In this document: positions 6,996 to 13,390 of the stretch, piece by piece | Layout of the letters: every line of letters starts with the position of its first letter | How positions within the stretch are numbered: the stretch's first letter is position 1 | From: Sva-07 sp035527095 | GTDB lineage: Bacteria; Actinomycetota; Acidimicrobiia; Acidimicrobiales; Ilumatobacteraceae | Length of the DNA stretch: 15,291 bases | NCBI GenBank assembly: GCA_035527095.1 | Contig: DATLBC010000155.1 | Span: forward strand, 1-15,291 | Direction: 5' to 3' | Program-made: the position numbers and the translations under genes | Notes under the pieces: model-generated | The model's database searches: none | What the model was told of the DNA's origin: nothing | What the model saw: only the letters and a program-made list of their open reading frames with translations

Positions 6996-8342
6996 TCAGG
7001 TGAGGCCGCGGGCGGCGCGCCGTCGCTTCGACACCGAGTCGACCATGACGGCGAGCAGCAAGACAATGCCCGTGATGATGAACTTGATGCCCGAGTTCAG
7101 ACCGAGCAGGTCCATGCCGTTCTGGATCGCGGTGATCACCAGCGCGCCGTACAGCGCTGAAACGATCCGGCCGGAACCACCGAACAGGCTCGTGCCGCCG
7201 ATCACGGCAGCGGCGATCACGTTGAGCAGCAGGTTGCCGCCCCCGGTGTTGGTGGCGACCGAACGGAGCCGGGAGGCCAGGATCACGCCTCCCACACCCG
7301 CCATGAACCCGTTGATGGCGAACACGGCGATCCGGATGTTGTCGACACTGATACCTGCCCGACGTGCAGCTTCGGGGCTCCCACCGACGGCGTAGATGTG
7401 TCGGCCGAATGCCGTCCGCGTGGTCACGAACGTCCAGAACACGAGGAACACGCCCAAGGTGATCGTGATCTGTGGAACACCGCGGTCGGAGTTTGCCACC
7501 CAGGTGGCGTACACGACGACCAGAGCGAGGCCCACGATCTGTGCGATGACGATCGCGAACGGCTTCGCATCGAGGTTTCGGGCCTGGCGAGTGCGCATGG
7601 CGTTCAACTGTGTGGCGGCATAGGCGACGATGACCAGGACGGCGATGGTCCAGCCGACTCCGGCCGAGAGGAAGTTGTTGGCGATGTCGACCAACCGCTC
7701 GTCCTGAATGCGAATCGTTCCTGCGGTGGAGAACCGCGTGGTCAACCACAACACCACTCCGGACCACACGAGGAACCCGGCGAGTGTCGTGATGAACGAT
7801 GGAATGCCGAGCTTGGTGATGATCAGCGCGTGTAGTAACCCGATCGCAGTCGTCACGACGACGGCACCCAGGATGGCAGCCCACCAGGGCCAACCCGGAT
7901 CGCCCGGGCGTTGGAGCAGCGTCATCACCACACCGCCGACCGCAGCGACGAACGCCACGGACAGATCGATCGACACCACTTCACCGTCGGCGATCAGGAG
8001 GATGAAGACGATGCCCATCGCGAGCGCCGCGACGGGTGCCATCTGGAGCAGCAGGTTCGTGAAGTTGCGAGCGGTGAGGAACTGCTCTTCGAGCACCCCG
8101 AAGATCAGCACGATGATGATCAGGCCGAGGATGATCGGGAGCGCACCGAGTTCGCCGGCCTTGACGGCGTTCCAACGCTGCTTGAGGTACTCGCTGACGC
8201 CCGTGGTCGGCGCAGCGAAACCGGAGCCGCGTGGCGAGGTCGACGCTGGTGCGTTCTGCGCGCCGGCGGATGCCCCGCTCGGGGGCGTTGAGGTTTCTGC
8301 CGCAACGGCATCGGAGTTGTACGGAGACGGATGGTCGCTCAT
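6996..8342 (-). CDS. xylH: Sugar ABC transporter permease, XylH/RbsC type
   Basis: A 448-residue membrane protein of the carbohydrate-uptake family that includes RbsC and XylH. The first 65 residues are cytosolic and rich in Ser, Thr, Ala and Pro. Hydrophobic segments follow from residue 66, about ten in total. The cytoplasmic coupling loop is clear: RTAFGRHIYAVGGSPEAARRAGI (309-331). The family segment LLLNVIAAAVIGGTSLFGGSG (371-391) is also present. ATG 8342 overlaps the ATPase stop by 4 bp (ATGA), which fixes the start and couples the genes. With the XylF-like binding protein and nearby xylA, xylose is the likely substrate, but the permease alone does not show this. The gene is followed after one base by the CRTAC1 lipoprotein gene. 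Confidence 0.87.
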   Translation of the reverse strand: MSDHPSPYNSDAVAAETSTPPSGASAGAQNAPASTSPRGSGFAAPTTGVSEYLKQRWNAVKAGELGALPIILGLIIIVLIFGVLEEQFLTARNFTNLLLQMAPVAALAMGIVFILLIADGEVVSIDLSVAFVAAVGGVVMTLLQRPGDPGWPWWAAILGAVVVTTAIGLLHALIITKLGIPSFITTLAGFLVWSGVVLWLTTRFSTAGTIRIQDERLVDIANNFLSAGVGWTIAVLVIVAYAATQLNAMRTRQARNLDAKPFAIVIAQIVGLALVVVYATWVANSDRGVPQITITLGVFLVFWTFVTTRTAFGRHIYAVGGSPEAARRAGISVDNIRIAVFAINGFMAGVGGVILASRLRSVATNTGGGNLLLNVIAAAVIGGTSLFGGSGRIVSALYGALVITAIQNGMDLLGLNSGIKFIITGIVLLLAVMVDSVSKRRRAARGLT

Positions 8343-9133
8343 GACGCCACGTCCTCGTCCATGCCTGGCACGAACTTCATCTCGCCGGCCGTGATGGCGT
8401 GGACCACGTCCTGCTGAGTGCATGATCGTCGATCCATGACCGCCACTTGCTGGCCGAGTCGAAGGACCGTGATGCGATCGGCGACCTCGAAGATGTCGTG
8501 CAGGTTGTGGGAGATCAGCACCACGGCGTAGCCCTGTTCTGCGAGGCGGCCAACGAGGTCGAGCACCTGGCGTGTCTGGGCGACGCCGAGCGCCGCCGTT
8601 GGTTCGTCGAGGATGACCAGCTTCGAATCGCCCCACATGATCGCCTTGGCGACTGCGACCGCCTGACGCTGGCCGCCCGACAGTCCTGCGACGGTCTGTC
8701 GCACCGAGCGCAGCGTGGTCACCTTCAGGCTCTCCAACGTCTCGCGTGCCTGCTGTTCCATCGAGACCTCGTCGAGCACGCCGCGCCGGAGTCGCTCACG
8801 GCCGAGGAACATGTTGGCGACGACGTCGAGGTTGTCGGCCAACGCAAGGTCCTGGTACACCACCTCTATGCCCAGAGCGGCGGCGGCTCGGGGGCCGTGG
8901 ATCTTGACCGACTTGCCGTCGAAGAAGGTCGTGCCCTCATCGAAGGGGTAGATCCCGACGATCCCTTTGATCAGTGTCGACTTGCCCGCACCGTTGTCGC
9001 CGACGAGCGCCATCACCTCACCGGCTCGGACCTCGAAGTCGACACGGTAGAGCGCATGTACCGCACCGAAGGCCTTCGACACCCCCTCACAGCGCAGCAG
9101 CGGCGCTTGGCCCGAAGTTCCAGTGTCCGTCAT
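8339..9133 (-). CDS. Sugar ABC transporter ATP-binding protein (single NBD)
   Basis: A 264-residue ATPase that energises the adjacent permease. Walker A is GDNGAGKST (45-53), the Q-loop is Q94, the signature is LSGGQ (151-155), Walker B is LVILDE (172-177) and the switch His is H209. All catalytic elements are intact. Ribose/xylose ATPases such as RbsA and XylG usually carry two fused nucleotide-binding domains (about 500 residues). This protein has one, so it must act as a homodimer, as in the fructose transporter FrcA. ATG 9133 has GGGGGAAG seven bases upstream. The gene is separated from the binding-protein gene by 141 bp holding two hairpins, and overlaps the permease gene by 4 bp. Confidence 0.9.
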   Translation of the reverse strand: MTDTGTSGQAPLLRCEGVSKAFGAVHALYRVDFEVRAGEVMALVGDNGAGKSTLIKGIVGIYPFDEGTTFFDGKSVKIHGPRAAAALGIEVVYQDLALADNLDVVANMFLGRERLRRGVLDEVSMEQQARETLESLKVTTLRSVRQTVAGLSGGQRQAVAVAKAIMWGDSKLVILDEPTAALGVAQTRQVLDLVGRLAEQGYAVVLISHNLHDIFEVADRITVLRLGQQVAVMDRRSCTQQDVVHAITAGEMKFVPGMDEDVAS

Positions 9134-9174
9134 CGATTCTTCCCCCTCGTTCGTGTATTCGATCACTACGCGAA

Positions 9175-9216
9175 GCATCCGTGGCACGAGCGCCGGAGCA
9201 CTCCTGCCACGGATGC
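9175..9216 (-). repeat. 12-bp perfect inverted repeat, intercistronic hairpin
   Basis: GCATCCGTGGCA (9175-9186) and TGCCACGGATGC (9205-9216) are exact reverse complements with an 18-base loop. A GAG/CTC pair inside the loop could lengthen the structure. It sits between the binding-protein stop and the ATPase start, about 40 bases before the ATPase start codon. No T-run follows on the minus strand. It probably shapes mRNA stability or read-through. Confidence 0.6.
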
Positions 9217-9238
9217 CCTCACGTGTTGCAGTTTGTCA

Positions 9239-9265
9239 CCGGGAGACGGACGAGCCGTCCCCCGG
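9239..9265 (-). terminator. 11-bp hairpin right after the sugar-binding-protein stop
   Basis: CCGGGAGACGG (9239-9249) pairs with CCGTCCCCCGG (9255-9265) around a 5-base loop; one of the eleven pairs is G-U on the minus-strand RNA. It starts ten bases after the stop codon at 9275. The downstream bases are not U-rich, so it is more likely a partial terminator or a 3'-end stabiliser. Such an element would make more binding protein than ATPase and permease, a common arrangement in ABC import operons. Confidence 0.6.
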
Positions 9266-9274
9266 CGTGTTCGA

Positions 9275-10483
9275 TCAGCCGTTCTCGACGCAGAAGTCCG
9301 TCTCGGCGACGTCGCCGGTGCAGATTTCTTCGATCGTGCGGAACCCGTCGGCGATGACGGTCTCCAAGATGTTGTCGATCGTGACAGCGATCGGGACGAG
9401 TGCGATGTACGGCACCACTCCGTCGGGGCTGTCGGTCGGCTTGCCATCAGCATCGATGCCGATGATCTCGAAGTCACCGGTCTGGCCGGTGATGTCCTCA
9501 CCGGCGCGCAGTGCGAGTGCGATCTGCGCACCGACGGCTGCCTCGGCGGCGATCGGCTTGTACACCGTCATCGCCTGCTTGCCGAGCAGGATGTTCTGGA
9601 TGCCGGCGGTGGTTGCATCCTGACCGCTGACCGGGATCGTTGACGGGTCGAGCCCGGCGCTCTCGATCGCAGCGATCACCGAGTTGGCGATGCCGTCGTT
9701 GGCGGCGAACCAACCGTTGATGTCGTTCTCGGCACCGACGAGGATCTGCTCGGCGATCGCAAGGGCCTCGGCGTTGTCCCAGCCCGGAGTGAACTGGTCA
9801 GCGACCAGCTCCCAGTCGCCTGCGCCAACCCTGGCCTCGACGGTCTCGTTGTAGCCGTCACGGAACAGGAAGGCGTTGTTGTCTTCCTCGCCACCGTTCT
9901 GCATCACGACCTTTGCAGGCGACACACCCAGTGCGTCGATTGCTGGCTCGAGAACCGACGCCATCGTGGCGCCCACAGCAACGTTGTCGAAGCTGACATA
10001 GGCCGCTCCGCCTGCGCTTCCCTCGGTGTTGAACCGGTCGTACTCGACGACCTGGACACCGGCGTCAGTCGCCAGGTCGATGATCGTCGCGCCAGAGCCT
10101 GAGTCATTGCTCGTCAGCACGATGACCGACGCACCATCGCCGATGGCCTGCTCGGCCTGGCTGATCTGCGTGGCGGCATCGCCTTCGGCGTTCACGATGC
10201 TGTAGTCGGTGCCCTCGGCGAGGCCGGCGGCGTCGAATGCTTCTGCGAAGAAGCGTCGATCGTCCTTCTCCCAACGGTCGGACGTGGCCGAATCCGGGAG
10301 CAGCACCCAGATGCTGCCTTCGCCCGAAGCGGCTTCGCCGCCACCGGCGTCGGTGCCTTCGGTTGCGTCGGTGCCTTCGGTCTCGGTCTCGGAAGACCCT
10401 CCGTCGTCATCGCTGCCGCAGGCCGCCGTGAGCAGTGCGAGTGCTCCGACCAGGCCGACAAAGGTGCGTGTCGATTTCCTCAT
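9275..10483 (-). CDS. xylF: Xylose-type sugar-binding lipoprotein of an ABC importer
   Basis: A 402-residue substrate-binding protein. Residues 1-22 form a lipoprotein signal (RKSTR, a hydrophobic core, then LLTAAC with Cys22). An acidic Gly/Ser/Thr linker with the repeat TEGTDA spans 23-55. The periplasmic-binding-protein fold of the ribose/xylose type follows. VVEYDRFN (145-152), ANDGIANSVIAAI (261-273) and PVSGQDATTAGIQ (284-296) closely resemble XylF, whose sugar contacts include the Asp-Arg and Gln-Asp pairs in these segments. Xylose specificity is thus likely and is supported by xylA nearby. ATG 10483 has GGGGGAG seven bases upstream. The gene has its own candidate promoter and operator, and its message has a leader of about 100 nt. 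Confidence 0.88.
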   Translation of the reverse strand: MRKSTRTFVGLVGALALLTAACGSDDDGGSSETETEGTDATEGTDAGGGEAASGEGSIWVLLPDSATSDRWEKDDRRFFAEAFDAAGLAEGTDYSIVNAEGDAATQISQAEQAIGDGASVIVLTSNDSGSGATIIDLATDAGVQVVEYDRFNTEGSAGGAAYVSFDNVAVGATMASVLEPAIDALGVSPAKVVMQNGGEEDNNAFLFRDGYNETVEARVGAGDWELVADQFTPGWDNAEALAIAEQILVGAENDINGWFAANDGIANSVIAAIESAGLDPSTIPVSGQDATTAGIQNILLGKQAMTVYKPIAAEAAVGAQIALALRAGEDITGQTGDFEIIGIDADGKPTDSPDGVVPYIALVPIAVTIDNILETVIADGFRTIEEICTGDVAETDFCVENG

Positions 10484-10526
10484 GTGCGTACTCCCCCTCT
10501 GGAGTTGTATGGGTGTGTTGTGATTT

Positions 10527-10546
10527 CGAGCGGTTCACATCGCTCG
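10527..10546 (-). other. Hairpin in the leader of the sugar-binding-protein gene
   Basis: CGAGCG (10527-10532) and CGCTCG (10541-10546) pair around an 8-base loop. It lies about 45 bases before the start codon at 10483, within the predicted leader. A short GGCC...GGCC self-complementary stretch is next to it. No known riboswitch is recognised. Confidence 0.3.
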
Positions 10547-10563
10547 GCCTGTCGGCCCGGTGG

Positions 10564-10584
10564 TTTGTCATCGGTGTCGACAAA
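10564..10584. promoter_or_regulatory. Candidate ROK operator before the sugar-binding-protein gene
   Basis: TTTGTC (10564-10569) and GACAAA (10579-10584) form a 6-bp inverted repeat with a 9-base spacer. The half-site resembles the GTTGTC/GACAAC repeat between the ROK gene and xylA. ROK repressors bind A/T-flanked inverted repeats of this size. On the minus strand it lies just behind the predicted -10 box, a place where a bound repressor would block transcription. Confidence 0.5.
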
Positions 10585-10593
10585 TGCATCTTC

Positions 10594-10622
10594 AGTTTGT
10601 TCCACGCCGAAGGCAATGTCAA
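10594..10622 (-). promoter_or_regulatory. Candidate promoter of the sugar-transport operon
   Basis: On the minus strand TTGACA (10622-10617) is a perfect -35 box. CAAACT (10599-10594) follows after a 17-base spacer and matches the -10 consensus only in part. The -35 overlaps the stop codon of the ROK gene. The candidate operator follows ten bases after the -10, so the promoter is plausibly repressed by the ROK protein. Confidence 0.5.
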
Positions 10623-11827
10623 GAACCCGCGACGAACGCAGGGTCCGCCAGGAGCGGGGCAAACGCCAGCTCTGCTGCACCCAGGAGCGCGGCATCACGC
10701 CCGAACGCCGCGCCGACAACCGGTACGGAGCGATCGAGTCCATGGATCCGTCGTCTGGCAATCTCGGCGTCGAGCGAGGGGCGAACACTCGGCAGGATGC
10801 GGTTGAACAACGTGCCGAGCACAACGACGTCGGGATCGAACGCGTTGATGAGCCCCGCAATGCCGACACCGAGCCACCGCCCTTCTTCGGCCAGCGCCTC
10901 GAGCGCCCGAGACTCACCGGCGGCCGCGCGTTCGAGCAGCTCGCCGACCGCAGTGGTCCCGCCATCGACGTCCAAGCCGGCACGATCGAGCAAGGCCCGC
11001 TCACCGACGACGGTCTCCCAGCATCCGATGGACCCGCACCCGCACCGCACGCCTGCCGGGTCGACCGGAAGGTGGCCGAACTCGCCGGCGAATCCGGAAC
11101 GCCCGCCCTGGCGCTCGCCGTTGACGACCACGCTGCCACCTACGCCGACTTCGCCCGACACGTACACGACATGCGCGGCCCCGACACCGGCGCCGAACGT
11201 GGCCTCCGCCTGGGCTCCGAGATCCGCGTCGTTGCCGACAGCGACGGGGACGGCAATCCCCAACGAGCTGGCGAGCAGCGCGGCGAAATCGACGTCGCGC
11301 CACTGCAGGTTCGGAGCCACCGACACGACGTGGTCGGCGCGTCGGACCAGTCCGGGGACGCCGACGCCAACTCCGACCACACGCCTGCCGTCCACGACGA
11401 CCTTGCGACACCCCATCGCATCGACCTGCTCGACGATGTCCGCGAGCACCTCGTCCAGCAGTACGCAATCGCGCGCTCGAGCGACTCGCCGGTTGCGCAC
11501 CACAGCGCCGTCGAGCCCGACGAGCGCAACGCCGAGTTCATCGACGCCGATCTCGACTGCGAGCGCGCCAAGGCTGTCGGGATCAACCCGCACGACCGGT
11601 GACGGCCGCCCCGGACTGCCATCGGGCAGAGCGGTTTCCTCCTCGACGAGACCCAACTCAACGAGTTCCTTGACCAGGCCGCCGATCGCGCTACGCGTGA
11701 GACCCGTGGCGGCCACGAGTCCCGAACGCGAGACCGGGCCTCCTCGGCGAAGGCGATCGAGCACGGCGGCAAGGTTCGCCTGCCGCACCGTTCTCGGTCG
11801 TACGGGTGGAGCGCCTTCGCGCGTCAC
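10619..11827 (-). CDS. ROK-family transcriptional repressor (XylR/NagC type)
   Basis: A 402-residue regulator. Residues 10-60 are a winged helix-turn-helix (RQANLAAVLDRLRRGGPVSRSGLVAATGLTRSAIGGLVKELVELGLV). The ROK sugar-binding domain follows, with VGVGVPGLV, VPVAVGNDAD (catalytic-type Asp200), and the zinc motif from GHLPV (His252) to CGCGSIGCWE (Cys262, 264 and 269). Such proteins sense a sugar and release an A/T-flanked inverted repeat. GTG 11827 gives a normal N-terminus and has a G-rich tract about nine bases upstream. The ATG at 11887 would add 20 residues with poor codon use, and it lies at or before the likely transcription start. Its position between xylA and the transporter genes marks it as their probable local repressor, with xylose or a derivative as inducer. 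Confidence 0.87.
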   Translation of the reverse strand: MTREGAPPVRPRTVRQANLAAVLDRLRRGGPVSRSGLVAATGLTRSAIGGLVKELVELGLVEEETALPDGSPGRPSPVVRVDPDSLGALAVEIGVDELGVALVGLDGAVVRNRRVARARDCVLLDEVLADIVEQVDAMGCRKVVVDGRRVVGVGVGVPGLVRRADHVVSVAPNLQWRDVDFAALLASSLGIAVPVAVGNDADLGAQAEATFGAGVGAAHVVYVSGEVGVGGSVVVNGERQGGRSGFAGEFGHLPVDPAGVRCGCGSIGCWETVVGERALLDRAGLDVDGGTTAVGELLERAAAGESRALEALAEEGRWLGVGIAGLINAFDPDVVVLGTLFNRILPSVRPSLDAEIARRRIHGLDRSVPVVGAAFGRDAALLGAAELAFAPLLADPAFVAGS

Positions 11828-11886
11828 GTGATCGTCACCCCCAATGCCATCTCCATTTCGGCCCGCCGTCGAATCGGCCGCACCCA

Positions 11887-11915
11887 TTGCACTGTAGATC
11901 GATGTTTGTAATAGT
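11887..11915 (+). promoter_or_regulatory. Candidate xylA promoter
   Basis: TTGCAC (11887-11892) and AATAGT (11910-11915) are 17 bases apart and match the -35 and -10 consensus at four or more positions each. Transcription would start near 11922, inside the 25-bp inverted repeat and about 28 bases before the xylA ATG. Confidence 0.4.
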
Positions 11916-11921
11916 TGTCAA
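11891..11921 (-). promoter_or_regulatory. Candidate promoter of the ROK gene
   Basis: TTGACA (minus strand, 11921-11916) is a perfect -35. Possible -10 boxes are TCTACA (spacer 17) or TACAGT (spacer 19, fits TANNNT). The -35 lies inside the inverted repeat at 11913-11937, so the same repressor could act on both divergent promoters. Transcription starting near 11885 would fit translation from GTG 11827. Confidence 0.4.
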
Positions 11922-11937
11922 CAAATATCCGACAACT
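11913..11937. promoter_or_regulatory. 25-bp inverted repeat, candidate ROK operator between regulator and xylA
   Basis: AGTTGTC (11913-11919) and GACAACT (11931-11937) are exact reverse complements with an 11-base A/T-rich spacer. An overlapping TTTGT-N11-ACAAA repeat lies at 11905-11925. The site overlaps the candidate xylA -10 and start region and the ROK gene -35. One bound repressor dimer could therefore control both directions. Confidence 0.6.
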
Positions 11938-11949
11938 TCAGGACTCGCC

Positions 11950-13272
11950 ATGACCGAACCGTTCTTCGCCGACATCGACCACATCCAATACGACGGACCC
12001 GACTCCGACAATCCACTGGCGTTCCGGTGGTACGAAAAGGATCGAGTCGTTGCCGGCAAGACGATGGCCGAGCAGCTCCGCTTCGCCGTGTCGTACTGGC
12101 ACTCGTTCAGTTCCGAGGGCATCGACATCTTCGGCTCCGGAACGCTCGACCGGCCTTGGCTCGATCCTGCTCGAGATCCAATGGACGCCGCCAAGGAGAA
12201 GATGGCCGTGGCGTTCGAGTTCATCTCGAAACTCGGCGCTCCGTTCTACTGCTTCCACGACCGCGACATCGCGCCCGAGGGCTCGACGTTCGCCGAGTCG
12301 TGTCGCAACTTCGACGAGATGGTCGACCTCGCCGCCGAGCACCAGGAACGCACCGGCGTGCAACTGCTGTGGGGTACCGCCAACCTGTTCTCGCACCCTC
12401 GTTTCCAGGCAGGCGCCGCCACGAACCCCGACCCCGATCTGTTTCGGTACGCCGCAGCCCAGGTCGCCCACTGCATGACCGCCACGCACCGCCTGGGGGG
12501 CGCCAACTACGTGCTCTGGGGTGGCCGTGAGGGCTACGACACGCTGCTCAACACCGACATGGGGCGCGAACTCGACCAGCTCGGGCGGTTCTTCAACCTG
12601 GTCGTCGAGCACAAGCACGCGATCGGATTCGACGGGCTGATCCTGATCGAGCCGAAGCCGTTCGAGCCCACCAAGCATCAGTACGACTACGACGTCGCGA
12701 CCGTCCACGCCTTCCTGCAGAAGTATGGACTCGAGAACGAGGTCAAGGTCAACATCGAGGTGAACCACGCCACCCTCGCTGGGCACGATTTCGCCCATGA
12801 GATCGCGACCGCATTCAACGCGGGGATCTTCGGCTCGATCGATGCCAATGCCGGCGATGACCGCCTCGGTTGGGACCTCGACCGGTTCCCGGTGTCGGTC
12901 GAGCAGATGACGCTCGGCATGCTGGAGATCCTCCGTGGCGGCGGGTTCACGACGGGCGGGATGAACTTCGATGCCAAACTGCGACGCCAGTCGAGCGATC
13001 GCAACGACCTGTTCCACGCGCACATCGGCGGCATGGACACCATGGCGCGAGCACTGCTGGCCGCACAGTCGATCATCGACGACGGTGAACTCGACCGCCG
13101 CGTTGCCGACCGATACGCCGGCTGGGACACCGCCAACGACATCACGGGAGGAGCCAGCCTCCAGGACCTCCACGACGGCCAGCTCGCGAGCGACAAGGAA
13201 CCGACCCGCACGAGCGGCCACCAAGAAGCCCTCGAGAACCTCGTGGCCAAACACATCGAACGCACCCGCTGA
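11950..13272 (+). CDS. xylA: Xylose isomerase, class II
   Basis: A 440-residue enzyme that converts D-xylose to D-xylulose with two divalent metals. The length fits class II XylA. The conserved active-site residues are visible: H103 and D106 in FHDRDIAPEG, W141, E234 and K236 in IEPKPFEPTKHQYDYD, E270 and H273 in NIEVNHATLAGH, D298 in SIDANAGD, D309 and D311 in GWDLDRFP, and D341 in MNFDAKLRR. Nothing essential is missing. ATG 11950 has CAGGA six bases upstream. The gene diverges from the ROK repressor gene, with a shared inverted repeat between them, and is followed by a strong hairpin. No xylulokinase gene follows, so phosphorylation of xylulose must be encoded elsewhere. Confidence 0.97.
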   Translation: MTEPFFADIDHIQYDGPDSDNPLAFRWYEKDRVVAGKTMAEQLRFAVSYWHSFSSEGIDIFGSGTLDRPWLDPARDPMDAAKEKMAVAFEFISKLGAPFYCFHDRDIAPEGSTFAESCRNFDEMVDLAAEHQERTGVQLLWGTANLFSHPRFQAGAATNPDPDLFRYAAAQVAHCMTATHRLGGANYVLWGGREGYDTLLNTDMGRELDQLGRFFNLVVEHKHAIGFDGLILIEPKPFEPTKHQYDYDVATVHAFLQKYGLENEVKVNIEVNHATLAGHDFAHEIATAFNAGIFGSIDANAGDDRLGWDLDRFPVSVEQMTLGMLEILRGGGFTTGGMNFDAKLRRQSSDRNDLFHAHIGGMDTMARALLAAQSIIDDGELDRRVADRYAGWDTANDITGGASLQDLHDGQLASDKEPTRTSGHQEALENLVAKHIERTR

Positions 13273-13287
13273 ACCGTTGTACCGCAA

Positions 13288-13340
13288 CCGTTCTCGTGAA
13301 CAACTTCACCTCTGGCAGGCGAACTTGTTCACCAGAACGG
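13288..13340 (+). terminator. 20-bp-arm hairpin after xylA
   Basis: The arms 13288-13307 (CCGTTCTCGTGAACAACTTC) and 13321-13340 pair at 18 of 20 positions around a 13-base loop. ATTTCT follows at once on the plus strand. It begins 15 bases after the xylA stop and ends 50 bases before sufS. The placement suits a terminator that insulates the two genes. The almost perfect GTGAACAA/TTGTTCAC core could also be a protein-binding site. Confidence 0.6.
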
Positions 13341-13378
13341 ATTTCTCCTATGGGGACAGGGGGAATTGGTGGCGGCGG

Positions 13379-13384
13379 TAGAAT
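13379..13384 (+). promoter_or_regulatory. Leaderless-type -10 box (TAGAAT) of sufSU
   Basis: TAGAAT is a near-consensus -10 box preceded by a G-rich stretch. Exactly six bases separate it from the sufS ATG at 13391, and no Shine-Dalgarno is present. This is the layout of leaderless actinobacterial promoters. No good -35 is seen at the usual distance. Confidence 0.6.
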
Positions 13385-13390
13385 CCGACC

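Noticed and set aside
6995..7066. Upstream extension of the CRTAC1 gene to 7066
   Set aside because: It would overlap the permease gene and place 24 extra residues before the lipoprotein signal peptide.
8343..8636. Upstream extension of the permease to 8636
   Set aside because: It lies wholly inside the ATPase gene, and the ATGA overlap at 8342 is the usual coupling start.
8447..9643. 398-codon plus-strand open frame across the ABC ATPase and binding-protein genes
   Set aside because: It is antisense to two genes with complete family motifs and spans their intergenic hairpins. Its translation has no recognisable fold. Long antisense frames are expected at this GC content.
10484..11602. Long plus-strand open frames opposite the ROK gene
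   Set aside because: They overlap the transport-operon leader and the ROK gene and give low-complexity Arg/Ser/Thr/Pro-rich products.
11938..13287. 449-codon minus-strand open frame opposite xylA
   Set aside because: It mirrors xylA, which has all catalytic residues and a proper ribosome-binding site.
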